A stretch of 11,502 nucleotides of DNA from Pseudomonadota bacterium (lineage in GTDB: Bacteria; Desulfobacterota; Desulfobacteria; Desulfobacterales; Desulfobacteraceae). Every line of letters begins with the position of its first letter. Within the stretch, counting starts at the first letter, position 1. The notes under the pieces are model-generated. The model was not told the origin of the DNA and ran no database searches. It saw only the letters and a list, made by a program, of their open reading frames with translations. A program made the position numbers and the translations under genes. The DNA is taken from assembly GCA_018816605.1 (NCBI GenBank), contig JAHIVS010000253.1:1-11502 (forward strand), given 5' to 3'. This document shows, piece by piece, positions 1 to 6,594 of this stretch.

Positions 1-976
1 CATCGGAAAAACTTCTCTCAAAATTGGCCCTGACACTCGCTTCGGTCAATTTGATGGCGCCCTTGGATGCGGTTCCGCATTTTTCAAGATTTGTAAAAAT
101 GGCTGCATTTTCGGGCCTGAGCATGAAATTAATCCATTTATAGGCAGCCTCGGGGTTCTTTGCCTTTGCTGGAATGGCAAAGGTGTCGATCCATCCCATG
201 GCGCCACTTTTGGGCGCGACAAAATCAATGTCCGGATTTTCTTCATGGAGCTTCCACCCGCCATTGTCCCATGCCATGGCCACATAAATCTCATTGGCGC
301 GCATGGATTGTATCAGGGCATCGCCATTGGACCAGTAGTTTTGAACCAGCTTCTTATTGTCAATAAGCGCCTGCCCGATCTTGTCCATGAGGGCCTTGTA
401 CGCAACCGGATCTGAATATTTGGCAAAGGGATCCTCTCCCATGGCAAAGGCCATGGCAATCAGGGTGGGCCGCTTGAGGCGGTAGCTCACCCGGCCTTCA
501 TAGGCCTTGTTAAGAAGGTCTGTATAGTCCGACGCATTGGGTGCCAGTTTCTTATTGACAACAAGTCCGTCTGTTCCCCAGCAAAACGGAACCGCATGGG
601 GCTTGCCGGCAACATTTGTGTTCTTTTTAACGGCATCCAGCATGGAGGTGATGATCTGGTCTGCATTGATTTTTGAAATATCAATGGGTTGATAAATCTG
701 GTATTTTTCCTGGACAGACGATATCCGGTCCTGACTGGGCTGGGCAAGGTCAAACCCTGCCCCCCTGGTTGCCCGAAGCTTTGCAATCATCTCTTCGTTG
801 TTGGTAAAGGTTACCTTTACATCAATATTGGTTTCTGCTTTAAATTTATCAACAAGGACCGTGGGCGCATACCCTTTCCAGGTAAGAAGCTCAAGGGTTT
901 CAGCCGATACCGCAGTTGACAGAAAACAAGCCCCTGCAACCAGGGCAACCAACAAAGCAATCATTTTTCTCAACAT
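1..976 (-). CDS. PotD-like ABC transporter periplasmic substrate-binding protein (3' end outside window)
   Basis: The leftward frame starts at the ATG complementary to 974-976, preceded by a very strong GGAGGAGG Shine-Dalgarno (complement of 981-988), and stays open to the window edge for 325 residues. PotD relatives are about 350 residues, so only a short C-terminus is missing. Residues 1-25 form a Sec signal peptide: MLRK, a hydrophobic stretch, then V-S-A before E26, so a soluble periplasmic protein is expected. Family 1 solute-binding hallmarks are LTWKGY (31-36), FCWGTDGLVVNKK (131-143) and GWIDTFAIP (261-269). W262 and D264 match the ligand-contacting Trp and Asp of PotD. The stretch where PotD has acidic polyamine ligands reads SYRLKRPT (164-171) and is basic here, so a polyamine ligand is doubtful. 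Permease and ATPase genes would lie to the left, outside the window. The family is confident; the substrate is unknown. Confidence 0.9.
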   Translation of the reverse strand, partial: MLRKMIALLVALVAGACFLSTAVSAETLELLTWKGYAPTVLVDKFKAETNIDVKVTFTNNEEMIAKLRATRGAGFDLAQPSQDRISSVQEKYQIYQPIDISKINADQIITSMLDAVKKNTNVAGKPHAVPFCWGTDGLVVNKKLAPNASDYTDLLNKAYEGRVSYRLKRPTLIAMAFAMGEDPFAKYSDPVAYKALMDKIGQALIDNKKLVQNYWSNGDALIQSMRANEIYVAMAWDNGGWKLHEENPDIDFVAPKSGAMGWIDTFAIPAKAKNPEAAYKWINFMLRPENAAIFTNLEKCGTASKGAIKLTEASVRANFERSFSD

Positions 977-1162
977 TTTTCCTCCTCCATTTTTTATTTT
1001 ATCGGATAGATATTCAAGACAAGGTGCTCCACCTTTAATTGCCTATCACTATTCCTCAAGGGTGTAAAGATTTTTCAAGATCCGCAGCATGAGGTCAGAC
1101 AAAACAAAAAACGAAAAATATAAGGATATCAGCCGTCCTCTGATGAAATTTAAAAATTTTCC

Positions 1163-1191
1163 TTGAGTATCTGTACAATTAATTCTATAAG
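1163..1191 (+). promoter_or_regulatory. Sigma70-type promoter of ppaC
   Basis: TTGAGT (1163-1168) and TATAAG (1186-1191) are separated by exactly 17 bp. They match the -35 consensus at 4 of 6 positions and the -10 at 5 of 6, in an AT-rich setting. Transcription would begin near 1198, giving a leader of roughly 80 nt before the ppaC start. Assigned by eye. Confidence 0.6.
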
Positions 1192-1219
1192 ATATTCTGA
1201 ATTTTGTTTGGGAATTTTT

Positions 1220-1244
1220 GATGATTTCCGTGTGTGGAATCATC
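1220..1244 (+). promoter_or_regulatory. Hairpin in the ppaC leader
   Basis: GATGATTTCC (1220-1229) pairs with GGAATCATC (1236-1244) as nine base pairs with one bulged T and the loop GTGTGT. It lies between the predicted transcription start and the Shine-Dalgarno and has no T-run after it, so it is not a terminator. It could stabilise the mRNA, act as an operator in DNA form, or be chance. It matches no riboswitch known to me. Confidence 0.35.
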
Positions 1245-1280
1245 CGATTTATAACACGACAACAACATTTAGGAGGTTTT

Positions 1281-2204
1281 ATGTCAACTTTGGTATTTGG
1301 TCACAAAAACCCAGATACGGATTCGGTTTGTGCGGCTATTGCACTGGCCGATCTTAAGAAAAAACTTGGTGAAGATATCGCACCTGCCATGCAGGGAGAG
1401 CTTAATCCTGAATCTACATTTGTTCTTAAAAAATATGGTGTGGCTGCACCCGCGGTCGTTACAAGCTTTGCCGGCAAAGATGTATACCTTGTGGATCATT
1501 CAGACCTTACCCAGAGCCCCGACGATCTGGGAAAAGCCAATATCCTTGGTATCGTTGACCATCACAAGCTAGGGGATGTGACAACCGGTCAGCCCCTTGA
1601 GTGCTGGATCTGGCCCGTTGGCTGTACCTGCACCGTTGTGGCCTCCATGTACAAATATTTTGGCATTGCCATCCCGAAAGATATTGCCGGTATCATGCTC
1701 TGTGCCATCCTTTCCGATACGGTTATCTTCAAATCAGCCACCTGTACGGATTCTGACAAGAAAGTCTGCGCCGAGCTGTCTGAAATCTGCGGCGAAAAAG
1801 ATCTGTCGGCCCTTGGCATTGAAATGTTCAAGGTAAAATCAGCGGTTGAGGGCACCCCCATCCGGGAACTGGTTTTCCGGGATTACAAAGATTTCAACAT
1901 GAACGGCAACGGCGTGGGCGTGGGTCAGCTTGAGCTGGTAGACCTTTCCATTGTGGATGGCATTAAAGCCGATCTTGAAAAAGATATCGCCGCCCTTAAG
2001 AAAGAAAAAGGCCACCACAGCGTATTTCTCATGCTGACAGACATCATGAAGGAAGGCACAGAACTTTTGATCGTCTCCGATGACGAATCTGTTGTTGAAA
2101 AAGCGTTTGGCGTGAAACCGGCAAACGGAAAAGCATGGCTTCCCGGCATCATGAGCCGTAAAAAAGAGATCGTGCCTTTTCTCGAAAAAGTATTCGGCAA
2201 ATAG
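1281..2204 (+). CDS. ppaC: Manganese-dependent inorganic pyrophosphatase (family II, DHH superfamily)
   Basis: A cytoplasmic enzyme that hydrolyses pyrophosphate to two phosphates. In a sulfate reducer this would pull sulfate activation by ATP sulfurylase forward. The 307-residue product has the usual family II length and no CBS insert. Metal-site motifs are in order: GHKNPDTDS (H8, D12, D14), VDH (D72), the signature DHH (D93, H94, H95) and LSDT (D146). The C-terminal substrate-binding motif SRKKE (292-296) is present. The start at 1281 is chosen because a perfect AGGAGG lies at 1271-1276 and because the motif must begin near residue 7; the frame stays open 21 codons further upstream, but that extension lacks a ribosome site and overlaps the leader hairpin. 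The gene has its own promoter and terminator and appears monocistronic. It is divergent from the binding-protein gene and convergent with the kinase gene. Confidence 0.97.
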   Translation: MSTLVFGHKNPDTDSVCAAIALADLKKKLGEDIAPAMQGELNPESTFVLKKYGVAAPAVVTSFAGKDVYLVDHSDLTQSPDDLGKANILGIVDHHKLGDVTTGQPLECWIWPVGCTCTVVASMYKYFGIAIPKDIAGIMLCAILSDTVIFKSATCTDSDKKVCAELSEICGEKDLSALGIEMFKVKSAVEGTPIRELVFRDYKDFNMNGNGVGVGQLELVDLSIVDGIKADLEKDIAALKKEKGHHSVFLMLTDIMKEGTELLIVSDDESVVEKAFGVKPANGKAWLPGIMSRKKEIVPFLEKVFGK

Positions 2205-2221
2205 CCAATACCCATAAAACC

Positions 2222-2257
2222 AAAAGGGGCCGGGATTTTTTTCCCCGGCCCCTTTTT
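2222..2257. terminator. Bidirectional rho-independent terminator between ppaC and the hybrid kinase gene
   Basis: A perfect 13-bp stem: AAAAGGGGCCGGG (2222-2234) pairs with CCCGGCCCCTTTT (2244-2256) around a 9-nt T-rich loop. The A-tract on the left and T-tract on the right flank a GC-rich core, so it can work in both directions. It starts 17 bp after the ppaC stop and lies about 30 bp beyond the stop of the converging kinase gene. Confidence 0.92.
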
Positions 2258-2285
2258 ATATTCCGGGAGATATCGCCCCTTTTGT

Positions 2286-4259
2286 TCAGACCTTTTCCAC
2301 CGGATTGAACACACCCCTTAATTTTTCAGACAGCATGGCCACATCAAACGGTTTGAGGATAAAATCACTGCACCCTTTTTCCATCATCCGGTTAAGGTCA
2401 TCTTCCCTGCTGTAGCCCGAGGAAATCAGCACCCGGATATCAGGCCGAATTCTCCGGATCACCTCATAGGTCTCCAGTCCGTTCATTCCGGGCATGACCA
2501 TATCCAATATCACAAGGTCGATATTGTCTCCGTCCCTGTCCATTATTTTAATGGCTTCCATACCGCTGGTTGCAATTTTCACTTCATACCCGAGGGTTTC
2601 AAGCATCTCAAAGCAGACCTCAATCACCCCTTTTTCATCATCCACCAGAAGGATTCGGCCCTTGCCGTTGATGATTGTATCGCCCTGTTCAACGGCGGGA
2701 TCGGACTCCACAAGGGTATCCTCGGCCGGCAGGAAAAACATGAATGAACTGCCCCGGCCCGGCTTGCTGTCCACCTTGAAAGCGCCCCTGTGGCTTTTGA
2801 TGATTCCATAGGCGGTTGCAAGACCCAGGCCTGTTCCCTGGCCCCTGGCCTTTGTGGTAAAAAAAGGATCAAAAATCCGGGACATGGTCTCTTTGTCCAT
2901 GCCCACGCCCGTATCGGCCACCGTTATTTTGACAAATGCGCCAGGGGCCTCAAAACCGAATTCATCGATCCGTGATTCATCCATCCGAACATTCTCGGAT
3001 TTGATGGTAATCTTCCCCCCCTGGGACATTGCCTGCCAGGCATTTACAAAAAGGTTCATCAACACCTGTTTGATCTGGCCCTCATCCACAATCGTACCCC
3101 AGAGTTTCTTCTCCAGATATTGATCAATAATAATATCTTTTTTGGTCCTGCCAAACATTTTGGCAGACATCTTGAGCAGATAGTTCAGGTTGATCATACT
3201 GACTTCATGGCAGTTTTTCTGGGCAAAGCCGAGAAGATGCCTGGCCATCTCCGCTCCGTTGGAAACATATTCATCAATATTGGACAGCCGCTTAAACTCC
3301 TCACTGTCCCTGTCAAATCCGCATTTCACCAGGGAAGCATATCCTTGTATTCCCATGAGAATATTGTTGAAATCATGGGCGATCCCCCCGGCAAGGGTTC
3401 CAATGGCCTCCATTTTCTGGGCCTGGCGAAGCTGGGCCTCGAGGATAACTCTCTCGGTCACATCCCGGGCAACGACATAAACACCTTTTCGTTCCTTCCG
3501 GTCATTACTGGCCGGCAGATACATGGAAGAAGCCTTTAATTCCATGTATGCAAAAGCGCTATGGGGATCATAATGGGATAAATTCCGGCTGGCCCTTTTA
3601 AATCTGAAATTCAGTTCATGGCCGTCGGTTCCCTCCTGGACAAAGCATCCAGAGGCAACCAGCTCCCTGACCCTTTCCCGGTCACCCTTGTGAACCAGGT
3701 CTTCAAACAGACTTCCCATGAGTACCTTTCTGGAAAACCCCAGCAGTCGTTCAAACTGATCGTTCACAAAGGTAAAACACCCTTTGGTATCAAGGGTAAA
3801 GACAAGGTCCGGAGAATTGTTAACCATGTATTTGTATTGCCGCTCAGAAGCTTCAAGGCGGGCGGATACCGCTTTTTTTTCTGCCAGAAGATTGCTCTGG
3901 GCCAGGGCATTTTTTACGGTTTTAATCAGATCCGTATATTCAAATGGCTTTTTTAAATAATCCCACGCCCCTTTTTTCAGGGCTTTTACTGCAGATTCCA
4001 CAGAAGCAAATCCGGTCATGATAATGATAAGAACATCTCCATCCAGACCAAAGATGCGTTCCATGACCTCATATCCATTCATACCCGGCATGCTGATATC
4101 CAGCAAAACCAGAGCAAACCGCTGGTGCTCAAACAATGCGACTGCCTCTGCACCGTCTTGGGCACCTGCCACATCAAATCCTTCCCGGTTCAGGCAACGT
4201 GCAATATTATCAACAATCCGCTTTTCATCATCAACAACAAGTATCTTTTCTGGTCTCAT
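2286..4259 (-). CDS. Soluble hybrid histidine kinase, REC-PAS-HisKA-HATPase-REC
   Basis: 657 residues with no membrane segment. Domains in order: an N-terminal receiver (about 4-120; D9/D10, phospho-acceptor D54, T82, K104); a short coiled linker; a PAS domain (about 140-275, from [14 protein letters not shown] to the DVTER end motif); a phospho-acceptor helix with H295 in GGIAHDFNN; a HATPase with N box (N402, N406), G1 box DTGVGM (449-454), F box DPFFTTK and G2 box GTGLGL (475-480); and a second receiver (about 535-655; D540/D541, D586, K636). The H295 context is the HisKA type common in deltaproteobacterial hybrid kinases. There is no DNA-binding output, so it probably phosphorylates its own C-terminal receiver or a partner elsewhere. 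The start has a GGAAAGG-like ribosome site. It lies 50 bp downstream of the oxidoreductase fusion on the same strand, suggesting co-transcription and a possible redox-related signal, but the ligand is unknown. Confidence 0.93.
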   Translation of the reverse strand: MRPEKILVVDDEKRIVDNIARCLNREGFDVAGAQDGAEAVALFEHQRFALVLLDISMPGMNGYEVMERIFGLDGDVLIIIMTGFASVESAVKALKKGAWDYLKKPFEYTDLIKTVKNALAQSNLLAEKKAVSARLEASERQYKYMVNNSPDLVFTLDTKGCFTFVNDQFERLLGFSRKVLMGSLFEDLVHKGDRERVRELVASGCFVQEGTDGHELNFRFKRASRNLSHYDPHSAFAYMELKASSMYLPASNDRKERKGVYVVARDVTERVILEAQLRQAQKMEAIGTLAGGIAHDFNNILMGIQGYASLVKCGFDRDSEEFKRLSNIDEYVSNGAEMARHLLGFAQKNCHEVSMINLNYLLKMSAKMFGRTKKDIIIDQYLEKKLWGTIVDEGQIKQVLMNLFVNAWQAMSQGGKITIKSENVRMDESRIDEFGFEAPGAFVKITVADTGVGMDKETMSRIFDPFFTTKARGQGTGLGLATAYGIIKSHRGAFKVDSKPGRGSSFMFFLPAEDTLVESDPAVEQGDTIINGKGRILLVDDEKGVIEVCFEMLETLGYEVKIATSGMEAIKIMDRDGDNIDLVILDMVMPGMNGLETYEVIRRIRPDIRVLISSGYSREDDLNRMMEKGCSDFILKPFDVAMLSEKLRGVFNPVEKV

Positions 4260-4309
4260 AACCTTTCCCGATCGTCATTGTTACCTGCCAGATTGCCTTT
4301 TCGCATTTT

Positions 4310-6382
4310 TCAGAGCACCTTTGATTTTTCATAACAGACAAGCCCGCACCCCAGACAACGGTTTGCCTCTCCATGGGCTGCTTCCACTGAAAAACCGGTG
4401 GAAAATTTATCTTGCCGCACTTCTCTGGATCTTGCTATTTCAATGATATTTCGAGGGGATGGGGTTACCTGGACCAGGGATCGAACATCCTGAAGAACCG
4501 ATCTCTGGGTTATCATATTGACAGGATTCTGAAATTCAAGACCGTAGATCAAATGATGGATGGCTGCAGCTGCCTGCCTGCCCCCGTTAATGGCCGCAAC
4601 GGCAGAAGCGTATTCAGAAATAACATCCTGCCGTGACAACAACCCGTTTTCCCTGTTTGCATCTGGTTTTTTCTGCAGTTCAACACCTTCCCAGGACATC
4701 TGGGTATCAGCGCTCTTTGTTCCAGAAGGTTCCCCCTCTTCCCCTGCATCATCTTCCGGGGCTCCTTCGGCCAAAGACCGGAACACCAGTTCCGGAAACC
4801 GCCCGGAACCAATGATCAGGGAGTCTGTCTCCATTACATGTTTGATGCCGGTGTCAAGCTCAATATACTCAATCCCGGTCAAGTCCTGATTTTTTCCCAT
4901 AACCCGCGTGATACCGGTATTGTAAATAATGGTTGCCCCCTGGAGGGCCAGTTCTTCAATTTGCTCCCGGTCAAAGGAAGACTGGTCGACCGGTTTCCGG
5001 GAAATAACAATGATCGTGTCGGCCCCCTTGGCACGAAGTATTTTAACGGCATCGGGCAAAGCCTTTCCGCCGCCTGCAATCACCACCTTTTTTTTGCAGT
5101 GAACCGCAATGGCTTCATTGGAAGCGCTTCTGAGCAGATCAATGAGCAGATATGCTCCGGGAAATACCGAGGCGGCCTTGTCGACATCTCCCCGTGCAAG
5201 TCGGGAGTCCCAGCCGCCGGTTGCGGTGAAAACCGCATCAAATCCTTCGCCCAGCAAATCGGGTATGGTAAAATCCCTGCCCGCCTCCTGGCCGGTTTTC
5301 ACTTGAACGCCCATGTCAACAATTCCCTGGATATCCCAGTCCAGAACATCCATTGTCAGGCGATCTCTTGCAATGGCCTTTCGCAGGATACCGCCCAGGT
5401 GATCGGTTGTTTCAAAAACCGTGGCGTCATGGCCCAGCCGGGTGCTGAAAAAAGCAGCAGACAACCCTTCAACCCCGCCGCCGATCACGGCAACTTTTTT
5501 GCCAGAGGCCGGAGCTTTATAGGGATGGATCCGTTTGTCCTGGTTCATTTCATAATCACAGACAAACCGTTTCAGATGATTAATGCCCACGGACTCGTCC
5601 GAAAGAAGTCTGCGGCAATCAAACTCACACAGGGCCGGACAGATCCTGGAGATCACCGTGGGGAAAGGCATCCTTTCTTTTATCACCTGGAGGGAGCCAT
5701 GGTAATCCCCCTCCTTTATCAGGCGAACATATTCCCGTATATTGATGCCCGAAGGGCAGGCCCGCTGGCAGGGAGTCACACATTCTTCCTTTGTGTACTC
5801 CCGGATGATTCTCCGGGTCACCGAGGTGAGGCGGATAATCTGTTTCGGACAAATTTTTTCACAGGCGCCGCATCCGGTGCACTTTTCCTGATTTACCTTG
5901 GGCAGTCCGTCTTTTCCCAGGGAAAGGGCGCCAAACTGACAGGCGGTCACACAGGTGCCAAGCCCGAGGCATCCGATTCGGCAAACCTTCATTCCCCCAA
6001 GGAGCATGGCGGCTGCCCGGCAATCCCGGACCCCGCGGTAGATATAGTTTAAATCTGCATCGGCAGTGCCATAATAACACCCCGGTCCCGCAAACTCAGG
6101 TTCCTTCTCGGAAACGGAAACCCCCATGATCTTTGCAATGGCCATGGCCACATCGCTGCCGGCCGCCACACAGGAATTCACACCGGACAATCCGTCAACA
6201 ATGGCCTGGGCATTGGCATTACACCCCGGAAATCCACACCCGCCGCAATTGGCACCCGGAAGCGCCTCATCAATGGCAACAACCGTTGGATCCTCATACA
6301 CATAAAATGCTTTTGACGCAATCACCAGAACCGTACCGATTGCAATCCCCAACCCCCCCATCATTATAATCGACTGAATCAT
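4310..6382 (-). CDS. RnfB-like iron-sulfur protein fused to a GltD/NfnB-like FAD-dependent oxidoreductase
   Basis: 690 residues. An N-terminal membrane helix (about 3-27) is followed by an RnfB-type [4Fe-4S] motif (C46, C49, C54, C71) and a two-cluster ferredoxin region (C134, C138, C144, C148; C168, C171, C174, C178). Then comes the helical iron-sulfur domain of glutamate-synthase small subunits (C201, C205, C209; C248, C252, C256). An FAD fold has GGGVEG (301-306) and E324. A second dinucleotide fold has GGG (437-439) followed by S461-R462-K463, which hints at NADPH. The C-terminus carries C676, C679 and C683. It probably moves electrons between a pyridine nucleotide, FAD and a chain of clusters at the membrane. 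Oddities: the usual GGD motif for FAD reads RQD (584-586), and the first GltD-type cluster motif seems one cysteine short. AAGGAT precedes the ATG. The gene is divergent from the formate dehydrogenase and 50 bp upstream of the kinase. Its physiological partner is not established. Confidence 0.88.
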   Translation of the reverse strand: MIQSIIMMGGLGIAIGTVLVIASKAFYVYEDPTVVAIDEALPGANCGGCGFPGCNANAQAIVDGLSGVNSCVAAGSDVAMAIAKIMGVSVSEKEPEFAGPGCYYGTADADLNYIYRGVRDCRAAAMLLGGMKVCRIGCLGLGTCVTACQFGALSLGKDGLPKVNQEKCTGCGACEKICPKQIIRLTSVTRRIIREYTKEECVTPCQRACPSGINIREYVRLIKEGDYHGSLQVIKERMPFPTVISRICPALCEFDCRRLLSDESVGINHLKRFVCDYEMNQDKRIHPYKAPASGKKVAVIGGGVEGLSAAFFSTRLGHDATVFETTDHLGGILRKAIARDRLTMDVLDWDIQGIVDMGVQVKTGQEAGRDFTIPDLLGEGFDAVFTATGGWDSRLARGDVDKAASVFPGAYLLIDLLRSASNEAIAVHCKKKVVIAGGGKALPDAVKILRAKGADTIIVISRKPVDQSSFDREQIEELALQGATIIYNTGITRVMGKNQDLTGIEYIELDTGIKHVMETDSLIIGSGRFPELVFRSLAEGAPEDDAGEEGEPSGTKSADTQMSWEGVELQKKPDANRENGLLSRQDVISEYASAVAAINGGRQAAAAIHHLIYGLEFQNPVNMITQRSVLQDVRSLVQVTPSPRNIIEIARSREVRQDKFSTGFSVEAAHGEANRCLGCGLVCYEKSKVL

Positions 6383-6500
6383 TTGTATATCCTTGTGGCA
6401 TGTAATGGTTTATCGCCTTGGTTCACCCGCAATACAATCCACTACTGTATACCCATCAGCAAAATAAAAAGTCAACCATATCAATAAAAATTATTTTATC

Positions 6501-6513
6501 TGTCACATTGACA
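6501..6513. promoter_or_regulatory. Palindromic operator candidate TGTCA-CAT-TGACA
   Basis: A perfect inverted repeat with 5-bp arms and a 3-bp centre. Its right arm is part of the TTGACA hexamer that would be the -35 of the formate dehydrogenase gene. A protein bound here would compete with RNA polymerase. The arms resemble CooA/CRP-type half-sites, but the spacing is 3 rather than 6, so I do not assign it to that family. The cognate regulator is unknown. Confidence 0.35.
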
Positions 6514-6526
6514 ATAACTGGACGAT

Positions 6527-6544
6527 ACGGTAGTTAAATACCGT
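6527..6544. promoter_or_regulatory. Inverted repeat ACGGTA-N6-TACCGT upstream of the formate dehydrogenase gene
   Basis: Perfect 6-bp arms (6527-6532 and 6539-6544) flank GTTAAA. Outer bases GAC (6521-6523) and GTC (6546-6548) extend the symmetry with small bulges. It sits just downstream of the TTGACA hexamer, about 50 bp before the start codon. It could be an operator dyad or an mRNA stem. No poly-T follows, so it is not a terminator. Confidence 0.35.
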
Positions 6545-6594
6545 TGTCTGGGGCAAACAAGCGATAATGTTATAAATAAATCCAAGGAAAAACC

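Larger units (their letters stand above)
977..1280. other. Divergent intergenic control region between the binding-protein gene and ppaC
   Basis: About 300 bp without a credible gene. On the right it holds the ppaC promoter and leader (separate entries). On the left, the binding-protein gene has its Shine-Dalgarno at 981-988. A TAAAAT hexamer on the minus strand (complement of 996-1001) could be its -10, but no well-spaced -35 goes with it. A small hairpin, AAGGTG-CTC-CACCTT at 1021-1035, lies upstream of that gene and might be an operator or leader stem. A 64-codon minus-strand frame across 1049-1243 has no ribosome-binding site and no recognisable product. Confidence 0.6.
6383..6594. promoter_or_regulatory. 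Divergent control region between the oxidoreductase fusion and the formate dehydrogenase
   Basis: 212 bp, AT-rich, no gene. Leftward promoter candidate for the oxidoreductase gene: TTGACT (complement of 6470-6475) and TATACA (complement of 6446-6451), 18 bp apart. Rightward: a perfect TTGACA at 6508-6513, but the hexamer 17 bp downstream (TAGTTA, 6531-6536) is a poor -10; GATAAT at 6563-6568 is a better -10 without a matching -35. Two inverted repeats lie on the formate dehydrogenase side (separate entries). The ribosome site AAGGAA is at 6584-6589. I found no convincing sigma54 -24/-12 pair. Confidence 0.55.

Noticed and set aside
905..976. Lipoprotein lipobox at cysteine 17 of the binding protein
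   Set aside because: The sequence before the cysteine is V-A-G-A, a poor lipobox, while V-S-A before E26 is a standard signal peptidase I site.
1049..1243. Possible 64-residue minus-strand protein in the divergent intergenic region
   Set aside because: No Shine-Dalgarno, no recognisable domain, and it overlaps the ppaC promoter and leader hairpin.
4838..6052. 404-codon open frame on the plus strand opposite the oxidoreductase fusion
   Set aside because: It is antisense to a gene with many conserved motifs and has no recognisable domain of its own.
6400..6420. Sigma54-like TGGC element upstream of the formate dehydrogenase gene
   Set aside because: The downstream TTGC/GC element is missing at the required spacing, and it lies nearly 190 bp from the start codon.
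6501..6513. CooA or CRP/FNR-family site
   Set aside because: The half-sites look similar, but the centre is 3 bp instead of the 6 bp (CooA/CRP) or 4 bp (FNR) those proteins need.
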